64,000 nucleotides of DNA from Buchnera aphidicola (Tuberolachnus salignus) (lineage in GTDB: Bacteria > Pseudomonadota > Gammaproteobacteria > Enterobacterales > Enterobacteriaceae): assembly GCF_900016785.1 (NCBI RefSeq), contig NZ_LN890285.1, forward strand, positions 1 through 64,000, written 5' to 3'. The position numbers were made by a program, and so were the translations under genes. Under the pieces are notes generated by a model. It was not told where the DNA came from and searched no databases. It saw only the letters and a program-made list of their open reading frames with translations. The stretch's first letter is position 1. Every line of letters begins with the position of its first letter. This document shows positions 24,447 through 35,135 of the stretch, piece after piece.

Positions 24447-27400
24447 TTAATCATTTTCTAGTTCGATATTCAGCCCTAAAGAACGAATTTCTTTTAAAAG
24501 TACATTAAATGATTCCGGCATTCCGGGTTCCATTTTATGTTTTCCACTAACAATATTTTTATACATTTTAGTTCGTCCATTTACGTCATCTGATTTTACA
24601 GTTAACATTTCTTGTAAAGTATGAGAAGCTCCATAAGCTTCTAATGCCCAAACTTCCATTTCTCCAAAACGTTGACCTCCAAATTGAGCTTTTCCTCCTA
24701 ATGGTTGCTGTGTAATAAGACTGTAAGATCCAGTAGATCTTGCATGCATTTTATCATCTACTAAATGATTAAGTTTTAACATATACATATAACCTACAGT
24801 AACATCTTGTTCAAATTTTTCTCCAGTCCGACCATCAAATAATGTAATCTGACCAGAACGAGGTAATCCTCCCAAATGTAATAAATTTTTAATTTCTTGT
24901 TCTTGAGCTCCATCAAAAACTGGAGTTGCAATTGGCATACCATGACGTAAATTTTCAGCTAATTGAAGAACTTCTTGGTCAGAGAATTTTTTTAAGTCGA
25001 CTTTTTGATCTGGGTGATTTCCTAAATCATAAGCAGTTTGTATAAAATGACGTAATTTTTCTATTTTTTCTTTTTTTTTTAACATTTTATTAATGACATT
25101 TCCTATTCCTTTAGCTGCTAATCCAAGATGAGTTTCTAAAATTTGACCTATGTTCATTCGTGATGGTACACCTAATGGATTTAAAACTATATCAACAGGA
25201 TTACCTTCATCGTCATATGGCATATCTTCAACAGGATTGATTTTTGAAATAACTCCTTTATTTCCATGTCTACCCGCCATTTTATCTCCTGGTTGAACTT
25301 GTCTACGGGTAGCTAAATAAATTTTTACAATTTTTAAAATTCCTGGAGATAATTCATCACCTTGAGTGATTTTTTTATTTCTTTTTGATAATTTTTTTTT
25401 AAATTTTTTTTGCAAGAAAAAATATTGTTTTTCTAATTGTAATAATATTTTTTGTATTTTTAAATGATTTGGTAATTTAATTTTAAAATATTTTTCTAAT
25501 GGAAGATCTGTAGGAATTAGATGAGAAATATTATTTTTTGAAAAAATTTTTGTAATTTGAGTTTTAATATCTTTTTCAAAAATTTTTAATTCTTTTTTTA
25601 AATTTTTTTTAATGTTCTTTAATTGCATTGTTTCAATTTCTTGAGTTCGCTTATCTTTTTTTACACCTTCTCGAGTAAAAATTTGCACATCGATTATAGT
25701 TCCAGTAATACTATTAGGAACTCGTAATGAAGAATCTCTTACATCTGATGCTTTCTCTCCAAAAATAGCGCGTAATAATTTTTCTTCAGGAGTGAGTTGA
25801 GTTTCACCTTTTGGAGTTACTTTTCCTACTAAGATGTCTCCGCTTTTAACTTCAGCTCCAATATATACTATTCCAGATGAATCTAATTTAGATAAAGAAG
25901 ATTCATTTATATTAGGAATATCTGCTGTAATTTCTTCAGGTCCTAATTTAGTATCTCTTGAAATACATGATAATTCTTGAATATGAATTGTTGTAAAACG
26001 TTCTTGTTGTATTACTTTTTCTGATATTAAAATTGAATCTTCAAAATTATACCCATTCCAAGGCATAAAAGCTACTCGCATATTTTGACCTAATGCTAAT
26101 TCCCCTAAATCTGTAGAAGGACCATCAGCTAATACATTTCCTTTTTGAACAATTTCATTAACAAAAACACAAGGTATTTGATTAATGCAAGTATTTTGAT
26201 TAGATCTTAAATATTTTTTTAAATAATAAATATCTATTCTCGATTTTTTATATTTGTTTTGTTGTTCTGAAACTCGTATAACAATTTTAGAAGAATCAGA
26301 ATATTGAACTATTCCATCTCTTTTAGCAAGTACTGTAACTCCAGAATCAATTGCTACCGTTCTTTCAATACCAGTTCCTACTAATGGTTTTTCGGAACGA
26401 AAAGTTGGAACAGCTTGTCTTTGCATGTTTGCTCCCATTAAAGCTCGATTAGCATCGTCATGTTCTAAAAAAGGGATTAAAGAAGCACCAACAGAAACAA
26501 TCTGTTGAGTTGAAATATCTATATAATTTACTAAATTATTTAAAAATAAACCAGACTCTCCATTATGACGACATGTTACATATTTTTTTTTAAATTCTTG
26601 ATGGGTGTTTAAAGGAGTATTGGCTTGAGCAATAATATAATTGTTTTCTTCAATTGCAGAAAGGTAATGAATTTCATTTGTTACTTTTCCTTTTTTTATT
26701 ACTTTGTAAGGAGTTTCTAAAAATCCATATTGGTTAGTACGAGCATATACAGCTAAAGAATTAATTAATCCAATATTAGGTCCTTCTGGAGTTTCTATAG
26801 GACATACTCTTCCATAATGTGTTGGATGTACGTCACGAACTTCAAAACCTGCTCGTTCGCGTGTTAAACCTCCTACACCTAAAGCTGAAATACGTCGTTT
26901 ATGAGTAATTTCGGATAAAGGATTGTTTTGATCCATAAATTGTGATAATTGACTGGAACCAAAAAATTCTTTAATAGCAGCTGATATTGGTTTTGCATTA
27001 ATCATATCTTGCGGCATAATAGTTTCTAAATCTGCAACAGATAATTTTTCTTTTACTGCTCTTTCTACTCGTATTAATCCAATACGAAATTGATTTTCTG
27101 TCATTTCCCCTACTGAACGAATACGTCTATTTCCTAAATGATCAATATCATCAATTTCACCTTTTCCATTACGTATTGAAATTAATTTTTTTATTACTTC
27201 TAAAATATCTTGTATGTTTAAAAGACTAGGGCCTACAGTTTCTTTGCGTTGTAAAGAACGATTAAATTTCATTCTTCCTACAGGAGACAAATCATATTTT
27301 TCAATTGAAAAAAATAAATTATCAAATAAATGTTCAGTAGATTCTTTAGTAGGAGGTTCTCCAGGTCTCATCATACGATAAATTTCGATTAAAGCAGTAT

Positions 27401-28478
27401 TACGATCATATGTAGTATCAATTTTTAAAGTTTCAGAAATGTATGAACCATGGTCTAAATCATTTGTAAATAATACTTCAATTGTTTCATGTTCTGATTT
27501 TTTTAATAAAGAAACTATTTCATAAGACAATTGCGTATTTGCCGTAACTAAAACTTTATTAGTTTTTTTATCAAAATAATTTTTAATAAGAATTTTTTGT
27601 AACATGTATTCAATTGGAACTGTAATCAAATTAACTTGATCTTTTTCTAATTCTTTGATATGTCTTGCAGTAATTCTTTTTCCTTTTTCAATATATATTT
27701 TTTTATTTTTTTTAATATCAAATAAAGCGGTTTCTCCTCGTAATCTTTTGGGAATTAAATTCATTTTAATTTTTTTTTTTTGGATATAAAAAACATCTTT
27801 TTTAAAAAATATATTTAAAATTTCCTCTGTATTGAGATTTAATGCTCTTAATAATATTGTAATTGGCAATTTACGTCTACGATCTATACGAACATATAAA
27901 TGATCTTTAGGATCAAACTCAAAATCTAACCAAGATCCTCGATAAGGAATAATACGAGCATTAAATAAAACTTTTCCTGATGAATGAGTTTTTCCTTTGT
28001 CACTATCAAAAAAAACACCAGGACTTCTATGCAATTGTGATACAACAACTCTTTCTGTACCATTAATCACAAAAGTTCCCGTATTAGTCATTAAAGGAAT
28101 ATCACCCATGTATACTTCTTGTTCTTTAATATGTTTTACAGAAGATTCTGATGTATCTTTTTCATATATTATTAATTGTAATTTGACTCGCAATGGTGCT
28201 GAATATGTAAGTCCTCTAATTCTACATTCTTGTACAGTAAAAATGTTTTTTCCTAAATTATAAGAAATATATTTTAATTCAGCAAAAGAATTATAACTTT
28301 TAATAGGAAAAATTGAATTAAAAGCAGATTCTAAACCAGATTTCTTGTATGAATCTAAATATAAAAATTTTTGATAAGAATCTTTTTGAATAGATAATAG
28401 ATATGGTATATTAAGATTTTTTTTTTGTTTTCCAAAATTTTTTCGAATACGTTTTTTTTCAGTATTTGAGTAAATCAT
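24447..28478 (-). CDS. rpoB: RNA polymerase beta subunit
   Basis: Catalytic subunit of RNA polymerase. With the ATG at 28478 it starts [13 protein letters not shown] (E. coli [13 protein letters not shown]) and has 1343 residues against 1342. GAGG lies six bases upstream. A TTG four codons earlier overlaps that ribosome site and is rejected. The fork-loop and rifampicin-region sequences, for example [17 protein letters not shown] and [10 protein letters not shown], are unchanged from the wild-type pattern. Confidence 0.99.
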   Translation of the reverse strand: MIYSNTEKKRIRKNFGKQKKNLNIPYLLSIQKDSYQKFLYLDSYKKSGLESAFNSIFPIKSYNSFAELKYISYNLGKNIFTVQECRIRGLTYSAPLRVKLQLIIYEKDTSESSVKHIKEQEVYMGDIPLMTNTGTFVINGTERVVVSQLHRSPGVFFDSDKGKTHSSGKVLFNARIIPYRGSWLDFEFDPKDHLYVRIDRRRKLPITILLRALNLNTEEILNIFFKKDVFYIQKKKIKMNLIPKRLRGETALFDIKKNKKIYIEKGKRITARHIKELEKDQVNLITVPIEYMLQKILIKNYFDKKTNKVLVTANTQLSYEIVSLLKKSEHETIEVLFTNDLDHGSYISETLKIDTTYDRNTALIEIYRMMRPGEPPTKESTEHLFDNLFFSIEKYDLSPVGRMKFNRSLQRKETVGPSLLNIQDILEVIKKLISIRNGKGEIDDIDHLGNRRIRSVGEMTENQFRIGLIRVERAVKEKLSVADLETIMPQDMINAKPISAAIKEFFGSSQLSQFMDQNNPLSEITHKRRISALGVGGLTRERAGFEVRDVHPTHYGRVCPIETPEGPNIGLINSLAVYARTNQYGFLETPYKVIKKGKVTNEIHYLSAIEENNYIIAQANTPLNTHQEFKKKYVTCRHNGESGLFLNNLVNYIDISTQQIVSVGASLIPFLEHDDANRALMGANMQRQAVPTFRSEKPLVGTGIERTVAIDSGVTVLAKRDGIVQYSDSSKIVIRVSEQQNKYKKSRIDIYYLKKYLRSNQNTCINQIPCVFVNEIVQKGNVLADGPSTDLGELALGQNMRVAFMPWNGYNFEDSILISEKVIQQERFTTIHIQELSCISRDTKLGPEEITADIPNINESSLSKLDSSGIVYIGAEVKSGDILVGKVTPKGETQLTPEEKLLRAIFGEKASDVRDSSLRVPNSITGTIIDVQIFTREGVKKDKRTQEIETMQLKNIKKNLKKELKIFEKDIKTQITKIFSKNNISHLIPTDLPLEKYFKIKLPNHLKIQKILLQLEKQYFFLQKKFKKKLSKRNKKITQGDELSPGILKIVKIYLATRRQVQPGDKMAGRHGNKGVISKINPVEDMPYDDEGNPVDIVLNPLGVPSRMNIGQILETHLGLAAKGIGNVINKMLKKKEKIEKLRHFIQTAYDLGNHPDQKVDLKKFSDQEVLQLAENLRHGMPIATPVFDGAQEQEIKNLLHLGGLPRSGQITLFDGRTGEKFEQDVTVGYMYMLKLNHLVDDKMHARSTGSYSLITQQPLGGKAQFGGQRFGEMEVWALEAYGASHTLQEMLTVKSDDVNGRTKMYKNIVSGKHKMEPGMPESFNVLLKEIRSLGLNIELEND

Positions 28479-28613
28479 TTTTTGCCTCAAGTATTACAAA
28501 AAATTTATATACTTTGTTTGTCACAATATGTGTGAAATAAAAAATATGTTTTTAAAAAATTTTTTAATTTTATATTAATACAATTTATAAATATAATAAA
28601 AACATAAAATATA

Positions 28614-28638
28614 GCTGGTGATATTAAACGTCACCAGC
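28614..28638 (-). terminator. rplL-rpoB attenuator hairpin
   Basis: A perfect 8-bp stem GCTGGTGA/TCACCAGC in the 200-bp gap between rplL and rpoB, followed on the minus strand by T-rich sequence. E. coli has an attenuator and RNase III site at the same place, setting the ratio of ribosomal protein to polymerase mRNA. Retention of this function is inference. Confidence 0.65.
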
Positions 28639-28681
28639 AACATATAATAAAATAAAATTTGTATTAAAAGATTTTTTTGAG

Positions 28682-29050
28682 TTATAGTATTTCGGCTTGC
28701 GCACCTGCATCTATTAATATTTTTTTTAAATTTTCTGATTCTTCTTTAGTGACGTGTTCTTTCACAAGAATCGGTGCAGATTCTACTAAATCTTTTGATT
28801 CTTTTAGTCCTAAACCAGTTGTAGCGCGAATAGCTTTAATGACAGAAACTTTATTTGGACCAATAGATATTAATTTTACATTAAATTCGGTTTTTTCTTC
28901 TTTAATATTTGTTTCCGTAGTTTGAGAATTTTGTATGGGAGCAATAGCTGAAACTCCAAATTTTTTTTCTATTTTCGTTATTAAAGACATTACATCAGTA
29001 ATTGACATTTTTGAAATAGCTGTAATGATTTCTTCAGTAGTCAAAGACAT
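28682..29050 (-). CDS. rplL: 50S ribosomal protein L7/L12
   Basis: Stalk protein that recruits translation GTPases. The ATG at 29050 gives [15 protein letters not shown] and 122 residues (E. coli 121), with AAGG upstream; the longer frame adds seven unrelated residues. The C-terminal domain [12 protein letters not shown] is intact, and the hinge is shorter in Ala and richer in Thr/Glu than in E. coli. It lies directly after rplJ. Confidence 0.97.
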   Translation of the reverse strand: MSLTTEEIITAISKMSITDVMSLITKIEKKFGVSAIAPIQNSQTTETNIKEEKTEFNVKLISIGPNKVSVIKAIRATTGLGLKESKDLVESAPILVKEHVTKEESENLKKILIDAGAQAEIL

Positions 29051-29101
29051 AATTTTTTTCCTTATGATCATGTAGAATATTAAAAAATTTCTTATATAAA
29101 A

Positions 29102-29605
29102 TTATTTTTTCTTTATTTTTTTTTGTTGTAAAATAGATAAAAAAATTCGTAATAATTTTCGAATACTAATTTCTTGTAATAAAAACAAAAATTGTTGTAA
29201 TGCTTCTGGATATGTAGGCATTAAAGAAAGTTTTAAAATTTCAGAATTAGACAGTATTTTTTTTTCAAAAAATGCAGTTTTAATTACGAAGTTTAAATTT
29301 TTTTTTTGATATTTTAAAAAAATACGACTTGCACTACCAGGATGTTCCATAGAAAAAGCAATTAAATTAGAACCTTTTAAAATATTATTTAACTTTTCAA
29401 AAGGTGTAGAAATTAATGATTTTTTTAATAAAGAGTTTTGAATTACAGAAATTTGAATATTTTTTTTTCTCGTTTTTTTACGTAAATAATTAATTTCATT
29501 AACTTTTAATTTAGAAATATCAGCGATTATTATAGACAGTGCTTTTTTTGCTATTTTGTTGTATTTTTGGACGATTTTTTTTTTTTGATCTAATTTTAAA
29601 ACCAT
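29102..29605 (-). CDS. rplJ: 50S ribosomal protein L10
   Basis: Base of the ribosomal stalk that binds L7/L12 dimers. 167 residues (E. coli 165), starting MVLKLDQKKKIV, with the conserved EHPGSASRI region. The C-terminal L7/L12-binding helix is present but Lys/Leu-rich. In E. coli L10 also represses its own operon through the leader RNA; the 159-bp gap upstream (29606-29764) would hold such a leader, but I see no clear fold. Confidence 0.95.
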   Translation of the reverse strand: MVLKLDQKKKIVQKYNKIAKKALSIIIADISKLKVNEINYLRKKTRKKNIQISVIQNSLLKKSLISTPFEKLNNILKGSNLIAFSMEHPGSASRIFLKYQKKNLNFVIKTAFFEKKILSNSEILKLSLMPTYPEALQQFLFLLQEISIRKLLRIFLSILQQKKIKKK

Positions 29606-29764
29606 TATTATTTTCTCTATGATTAATATTTTCTTAATATTTTACAAAATTTTTTATTATTTTATAAAATTTAAATATTATAAATTTTTTTCAATTAATA
29701 TGTTTTTTATGATTTTAATAAAAAATTTTTTTTAATATAAAATTTTTTAAAAATTACAAATGTA

Positions 29765-30454
29765 TTAAATAGATAAATGATTAATAATGATCCCAGGACT
29801 CATAGTAGTAGATAAGTTAATTTTTTTAAAATAAAAACCTTTTAATTGATTTGGTTTAGATTTTTTAATATGTTTTAAAAAAAATAATATATTTTCATAT
29901 AATTTTTCAAGAGGAAATTGAATTTTTCCAATTGAGCTATGAATAATACCATTTTTATCATTTCTATATTTAATTGTTCCTTTTTTTAAATTATGTATAA
30001 TTTGTGGTAAATCATTTGTAATAGTTCCATCTTTATAATTTGGCATTAGTCCTTGTGGACCTAATATTGGTCCTAAATTTTTTACAAAATTCATTGATTC
30101 CGGTGTTGCTAATACAAAATCAATATTTTTTTTTTGTGTTTTTAAAATTTCTAATAAATCTTCTAAACCTACTAGATCTGCTCCAGATTGAAGAGCAATT
30201 TTTTTTTTTTCTTCAGGTGCAAAAACTGCTATTTTAATAGTTTTCCCAGTTCCATGAGGTAAAATTATTGTACCTCTAATATTTTGTTCAGTTTTTTTTG
30301 GATCAATATTTATTTGGCATGCTAAATCTACGCTTTCTGAAAATTTAGTTTTTTTAAATTTTTTTAAAAATTTTATTCCTTCTTTAATATCATAAATTTT
30401 TTTTTTAATTAACATTTTTGTGTTATTTTGATGTCTTTTAGAAGAAAATTTCAT
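29765..30454 (-). CDS. rplA: 50S ribosomal protein L1
   Basis: Binds 23S rRNA at the L1 stalk and assists release of the E-site tRNA. 229 residues (E. coli 234). Visible hallmarks are LPHGTGKTIKIAVFA, the GADLVG loop and GPILGPQGLMPNYKDGTI. It lies six bases downstream of rplK in the rplK-rplA pair. Confidence 0.97.
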   Translation of the reverse strand: MKFSSKRHQNNTKMLIKKKIYDIKEGIKFLKKFKKTKFSESVDLACQINIDPKKTEQNIRGTIILPHGTGKTIKIAVFAPEEKKKIALQSGADLVGLEDLLEILKTQKKNIDFVLATPESMNFVKNLGPILGPQGLMPNYKDGTITNDLPQIIHNLKKGTIKYRNDKNGIIHSSIGKIQFPLEKLYENILFFLKHIKKSKPNQLKGFYFKKINLSTTMSPGIIINHLSI

Positions 30455-30459
30455 AATTT

Positions 30460-30891
30460 TTAGTCCTTTATAACTTTTATACCCATTGATTTGGCGGTTC
30501 CTTCAATAGATCGAGCTATATTTTCGAGATTAGCTCCCGTCATATCTTGAATTTTTTGTTTTGCTATTTCATATAGTTGTGTTTTTGTAATAGTTGCTTT
30601 AATTTCTAATTTTGGTTTGTTTGATCCTTTTTTTAAATTTGTTATTTTTTTTAGTAAAATAGATGCGGGAGGAGTTTTAGTAATAAACGTAAAAGATTTA
30701 TCATGATATAAAGTAATAATTACAGGAATTGGAATTCCTTTTTCTAAATTAGCTGTTTTTAAATTGAACGCTTTACAAAATTCCATAATATTTATTCCCT
30801 TTTGACCTAATGCAGGCCCTACGGGTGGACTAGGATTAGCCATTCCAGATAATACTTGTAACTTAATATAAGAATTTATTTTTTTTTTCAT
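30460..30891 (-). CDS. rplK: 50S ribosomal protein L11
   Basis: Binds the GTPase-centre RNA of 23S rRNA. 143 residues (E. coli 142). The N-terminal [17 protein letters not shown] motif and the RNA-binding C-terminal domain ending [14 protein letters not shown] are intact. It precedes rplA and follows nusG. Confidence 0.98.
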   Translation of the reverse strand: MKKKINSYIKLQVLSGMANPSPPVGPALGQKGINIMEFCKAFNLKTANLEKGIPIPVIITLYHDKSFTFITKTPPASILLKKITNLKKGSNKPKLEIKATITKTQLYEIAKQKIQDMTGANLENIARSIEGTAKSMGIKVIKD

Positions 30892-30932
30892 AAAACTTCC
30901 TTATTTTTTTTTAAAAAAAAGATATATTTTTT

Positions 30933-31475
30933 TTAATTTTTTATTACTTGAGAAAAATCTAATTCTACAGGAGTAGAACGACCAAAAATAGAAACAGAAA
31001 CTTTTAATCGATTTTTTTCATAATCTATTGTTTCTACAATACCATTGAAATCTGCAAAGGGACCTTCTTTAACTCGAATTGTTTCTCCTGGTTCAAAAAT
31101 TATTTTTGGTCGTGGTTTATTATCAATTTTTTTTAATTTTTCTAAGATTTTTTTAATTTCTTTTTTATTAATTGGGGTAGGTTTATCTGGTGCTCCCCCT
31201 ACAAATCCTGTTACTTTCGGTAAATTTCTAATAATATGCCAATTAGTATTATTCATTATCATATGTATTAAAATATATCCTGGAAAAAATTTATATTCAC
31301 TTTTTTTACGTTGTCCTTTTTTAATTTCTATTACTTCTTCAGAAGGAACTAAAATTTTTCCAAATTCTTTTGTGATATGATGAGTCTGAACATATTCTTG
31401 AATAGATTGTGCAACAGTATTTTCGTATCCAGAAAAAGCTTGTATAGCATACCATTTTTTTTTTGAGTTACACAT
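30933..31475 (-). CDS. nusG: Transcription termination/antitermination factor NusG
   Basis: Couples RNA polymerase to Rho and to ribosomes. 180 residues (E. coli 181). The NGN domain starts [12 protein letters not shown] and the C-terminal KOW domain contains [14 protein letters not shown]. It is the second gene of the secE-nusG unit, six bases after secE. Confidence 0.98.
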   Translation of the reverse strand: MCNSKKKWYAIQAFSGYENTVAQSIQEYVQTHHITKEFGKILVPSEEVIEIKKGQRKKSEYKFFPGYILIHMIMNNTNWHIIRNLPKVTGFVGGAPDKPTPINKKEIKKILEKLKKIDNKPRPKIIFEPGETIRVKEGPFADFNGIVETIDYEKNRLKVSVSIFGRSTPVELDFSQVIKN

Positions 31476-31481
31476 TATCTT

Positions 31482-31868
31482 TTATGGTCTTATTTGAATG
31501 AGAAAAGAAATAATTCGTAAACACATATTATCAAGCACCCATAAAACACTCGATGTAATTAGAATAATAAATAAAATTACTATTGTAATTTTGAATGTTT
31601 CTTTTTTGTTTGGCCATGTAATATTTCGTATTTCATTTTTTGTTTCGTGAAAAATTTTAATATTTTTTTTAAAAAATTTTGTAAAAAAAAATATAGTAAT
31701 ATTTAATATACTTAAGATACTATTAAATAAAATTTTTAAAAAAATATTTGTAAAATTGTAAAAATATATATTTCCTATTACTATCATAATCGTAGAAATA
31801 ATAATAAAAAGCCATTTAATTTTTTCTGAATAATGAGTATAAAATTTTTGTATATTTTGTAAATCCAT
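31482..31868 (-). CDS. secE: Preprotein translocase subunit SecE
   Basis: Small subunit of the SecYEG channel. 128 residues (E. coli 127) with three predicted membrane segments: WLFIIISTIMIVIGNIYF, a second at about residues 40-60, and the conserved C-terminal one after the NITWPNKKETFKI amphipathic motif. It follows the tRNA cluster; tufB, between thrT and secE in E. coli, is absent. The 253-bp gap to the tRNAs shows no gene. Confidence 0.95.
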   Translation of the reverse strand: MDLQNIQKFYTHYSEKIKWLFIIISTIMIVIGNIYFYNFTNIFLKILFNSILSILNITIFFFTKFFKKNIKIFHETKNEIRNITWPNKKETFKITIVILFIILITSSVLWVLDNMCLRIISFLIQIRP

Positions 31869-32121
31869 ACAATGGCACCTATTTTAATATAATAAATATA
31901 TTTTTTAAAAAATTTTTTATTTTATATTAGTATTAAAAAATATAATATATTTTATATATAATTTATAAAATTTTTTATATATTTTTTTAAATAATAAAAA
32001 AATTTAAAATTATAAAAATATATTTTTGATATTTTAAATTATTATATATTTTTTTGATGGATTTTAATAACAGAAAAAAGAAAAATATTGGAAGAATATT
32101 TATATTATATTTTTGAATATG

Positions 32122-32195
<74 letters not shown>

Positions 32196-32206
32196 AAATA
32201 TTTTCT

Positions 32207-32281
32207 TGGAGCGGATAGCGGGAATTGAACCCGCATCATCAGCTTGGAAGGCTGAGATAATAGCCTTTATATGATATCCGC
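32207..32281 (-). tRNA. tRNA-Gly (anticodon TCC)
   Basis: Acceptor stem GCGGATA/TATCCGC, anticodon loop CTTCCAA, strongly similar to E. coli glyT. It is the only one of the seven tRNAs here whose 3' CCA is encoded (32207-32209). Confidence 0.96.
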
Positions 32282-32316
32282 TTATTTTTTTGATTATAAT
32301 ATAATTTTATTTTTGA

Positions 32317-32398
32317 TGGTGGGAGAAGGATTCGAACCTTCGAAGTCAATGACGTCAGATTTACAGTCTGCTCCCTTTAACCACTCAGGAATCCCACC
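32317..32398 (-). tRNA. tRNA-Tyr (anticodon GTA)
   Basis: An 82-nt class II tRNA with a long variable arm, acceptor GGTGGGA/TCCCACC and anticodon loop CTGTAAA. CCA is not encoded. Confidence 0.96.
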
Positions 32399-32410
32399 AA
32401 ATATTTTATA

Positions 32411-32483
<73 letters not shown>

Positions 32484-32833
32484 ATTTTTATATTTTTTAA
32501 AACATATTTAAAAAAAATTTATTTTTTAAAAATTTTTTAAAAATATTAATATTTTTTATTATTAAATTTTTTATAAAAAAAGTCAACTATTTTTTTAATT
32601 TTTAATATTTTATTTCTTTAAGATTAAAAAATATTTTTAATATTAAAAAAAGAAAAAATTATTTTTAAGATAATAAATAATTTTTTTTAAAAAGAAATTT
32701 AAAAATTGATTTAAAAAAAATATTATTATATGATAATAAAAATTTTATTAATTAATAATTTTTTTTAAAAAATGTAATTATAAATAAATATAAAATATTA
32801 GTATAGTTTTTATTTTTGGAGATGTAAAATATA
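32484..32833. other. 350-bp AT-rich spacer between tRNA cluster and metF
   Basis: Almost pure A/T. It contains the tRNA promoter (32558-32586) and the metF ribosome site (GGAG at 32818-32821). No reading frame or hairpin of note remains. In E. coli murB-birA lie next to the same tRNA cluster, so this may be fully eroded gene space, but no recognisable relic is left. Confidence 0.5.
32558..32586 (-). promoter_or_regulatory. Sigma-70 promoter of the four-tRNA cluster
   Basis: On the minus strand TTGACT (32586-32581), a 17-nt spacer and AATAAT (32563-32558) match the -35 and -10 consensus at 5 of 6 positions each, about 75 nt before tRNA-Thr(TGT). It may also serve secE-nusG downstream. Confidence 0.7.
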
Positions 32834-33718
32834 ATGTTTCAAAACAGTCATCATATAATTTCTTCTTTATTTAATACAAATATTTTAAAAAATAAACTTT
32901 TTTTTTCGTTTGAATTTTTTCCACCGAAAAATTTAAAAGAAATACAAATTTTATTAAAAATCATTAAAAAATTAGAATTTTTAAATCCTCTTTTTTTTTC
33001 ATTAACACATAGCGCAAAAGAAACAAATTATTGTTATACAGAAAAAATATTGTCTATTTTATTAAAAAATACACATATTCCAGTTTTTCCTCATTTAACT
33101 GGTATTAATTTTCAAAAATCAGAAATTATTCAAATTGCTCAAAAATATTCTCAATATGATATTAAAAAAATTGTTGTATTACGAGGAGATATTTTAAAAT
33201 ATTCTCAAAATTCTCAATTATATGCTACAGATTTGATAAAAATTTTAAAAAATGTGAATAATTTTCAGTTTATTGTTGCAGCATATCCAGAAATACATCC
33301 AGAATCTAAAAATATGTCTGAAGATTTAAAAAATTTGAAAAATAAAGAAAAATTAGGTGCTTCTTCTGCAATTACTCAATTTTTTTTTAGTGTAGAAAAA
33401 TTTTTATTGTTTTGTAAAAAATGTAAGAAATCGAATATTAAATTAAAAATTATTCCTGGTATTTTACCAATATTATCATTTAAACAATTAATACATTTTA
33501 CACAATTAACAAATGTTCACATTCCTGAAAAAATGTTATATTTTTTTTCAAAATATAAAAATTGTCCCAAAAAATTTGAAGAATATAGTATTCAGGTTGC
33601 AACAAATTTAATTTTTGAGTTGTTACAGAAAAATATTTTACATTTTCATATATATACTTTAAACCGAATATATTTATTTTCAAAAATCTTAAATAAATTA
33701 GAAAAAATGTTATTATAA
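32834..33718 (+). CDS. metF: 5,10-methylenetetrahydrofolate reductase MetF
   Basis: FAD enzyme that makes 5-methyltetrahydrofolate for MetE. 294 residues (E. coli 296). The catalytic Glu lies in FSFEFFPPKN, and the FAD-binding VVLRGD and the substrate-loop region GASSAITQFFF (E. coli AGANRAITQFFF) are visible. GGAG sits upstream of the ATG. The next gene is argG; in other Buchnera argE, argC and argB lie between. Confidence 0.95.
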   Translation: MFQNSHHIISSLFNTNILKNKLFFSFEFFPPKNLKEIQILLKIIKKLEFLNPLFFSLTHSAKETNYCYTEKILSILLKNTHIPVFPHLTGINFQKSEIIQIAQKYSQYDIKKIVVLRGDILKYSQNSQLYATDLIKILKNVNNFQFIVAAYPEIHPESKNMSEDLKNLKNKEKLGASSAITQFFFSVEKFLLFCKKCKKSNIKLKIIPGILPILSFKQLIHFTQLTNVHIPEKMLYFFSKYKNCPKKFEEYSIQVATNLIFELLQKNILHFHIYTLNRIYLFSKILNKLEKMLL

Positions 33719-33875
33719 TTTATCATTTTTTAAAAAAAATAAAAGTTTTTTTTAATTTTTAATATAAAAAATAAAAATCTTTTAATTTATAAAATTTTAA
33801 TCAATTTTTTTTTAAAAAAATTTTTTTTTAAAATATATTAAGTATATTTTTGTAAATTTTAGGAGATTTTTAAAG

Positions 33876-35096
33876 ATGAATAAAATATATAAGAAAAATA
33901 CTATTGTATTAGCTTATTCGGGAGGATTAGATACATCCGCGATTATCCCTTGGTTACAAGAAACATATAATTTTAATATAGTTGCTTTTGTCGCGGACAT
34001 AGGTCAATCTAGAAAAGATTTATATGATATCGAAAAAAAAGCTATAAATTCTGGTGCATATGCTTGTCATATAGAAGATTTACGAAATACTTTTGTAGAA
34101 AATTTTGTGTTTCCAATGTTAAGTATTGGCGCTATGTATGAAGGTAAATATTTATTAGGTACCGCAATATCTCGTCCATTAATTGCTCAAGCTCAAATTC
34201 AGTTTGCAAAAAAGATCCATTCTATTGGAGTTTGTCATGGAGCAACTGGTAAAGGAAATGATCAAGTACGTTTTGAAATGGCATATGCAACTTTGGCTCC
34301 GGATTTAAAGATATTAGCACCGTGGAGAGAATGGAAATTTCGTTCTCGGGAAGATTTATTAAATTATTTAAAAGAAAAAAAAATTTTTACTACTGTAAAT
34401 TCCAAAAAAATTTATAGTAAAGATGAAAATGTTTTTCATATTTCTACAGAAGGAGGAGTGTTAGAAAATACTTGGAATTCGTCTAATAAACATTGTTGGT
34501 CTTGGACTCAGTCTCCTCAAAAAGCTCCAGATGTTCCAGAAAGAATAGTATTACATTTGTATAAAGGACGGGTCGTTAAAATTAATGATGAAACCTTTTC
34601 TCCATATAAATGTTTAAAAAAGTTAAATAAAATTGGCGCTAAACATGCTGTGGGTCGTATAGATATCGTAGAAAATCGTTTAATAGGTTTAAAGTCTCGG
34701 GGATGTTATGAAACTCCTGGAGGAACTATTATTTTTTATGCTTTACGAGCATTAGAAGAATTGATTTTAGATCATGATAGTTATACTTGGAAACACATTG
34801 TAGCATTAAAAATGTCTACTGTAATTTATAATGGTCAATGGTTTACGCCATTACGAGATGCATTACAAAATTCTTCTAAAGTTTTTTCTGATTTAATAAC
34901 AGGAAAAGTATTAATTGAATTGTATAAAGGAACAATTAACGTTTTAAAAAAACAATCCCCAAATACATTATATATTTCTGAATATTCTACGTTTGGAAAA
35001 GATTCTGTGTATAATCAAAAAGATGCTCATGGTTTTATACAATTATTTTCTTTATCATCACGTTTACGTGCGTTAAGTCATAATTTTAAAAAATAA
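33876..35096 (+). CDS. argG: Argininosuccinate synthase
   Basis: Joins citrulline and aspartate with ATP, the penultimate step of arginine synthesis. 406 residues. The PP-loop LAYSGGLDTS is near residues 12-21, and YLLGTAISRPLIA, GATGKGNDQVRFE and the SRGCYETPGGT loop are intact. AGGAG precedes the ATG. It lies 39 bp before argH. Confidence 0.97.
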   Translation: MNKIYKKNTIVLAYSGGLDTSAIIPWLQETYNFNIVAFVADIGQSRKDLYDIEKKAINSGAYACHIEDLRNTFVENFVFPMLSIGAMYEGKYLLGTAISRPLIAQAQIQFAKKIHSIGVCHGATGKGNDQVRFEMAYATLAPDLKILAPWREWKFRSREDLLNYLKEKKIFTTVNSKKIYSKDENVFHISTEGGVLENTWNSSNKHCWSWTQSPQKAPDVPERIVLHLYKGRVVKINDETFSPYKCLKKLNKIGAKHAVGRIDIVENRLIGLKSRGCYETPGGTIIFYALRALEELILDHDSYTWKHIVALKMSTVIYNGQWFTPLRDALQNSSKVFSDLITGKVLIELYKGTINVLKKQSPNTLYISEYSTFGKDSVYNQKDAHGFIQLFSLSSRLRALSHNFKK

Positions 35097-35135
35097 TTAT
35101 TTATTATTTTTGTTATTAAGAATAGGAATAAATAT

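Noticed and set aside
28479..28490. Upstream TTG start for rpoB
   Set aside because: It would use the ribosome-binding GAGG as coding sequence, and the ATG at 28478 matches the E. coli start exactly.
32484..32833. Possible murB relic
   Set aside because: Suggested only by neighbouring gene order in E. coli; I could not find any stretch of the protein in the three frames of either strand that I would defend.
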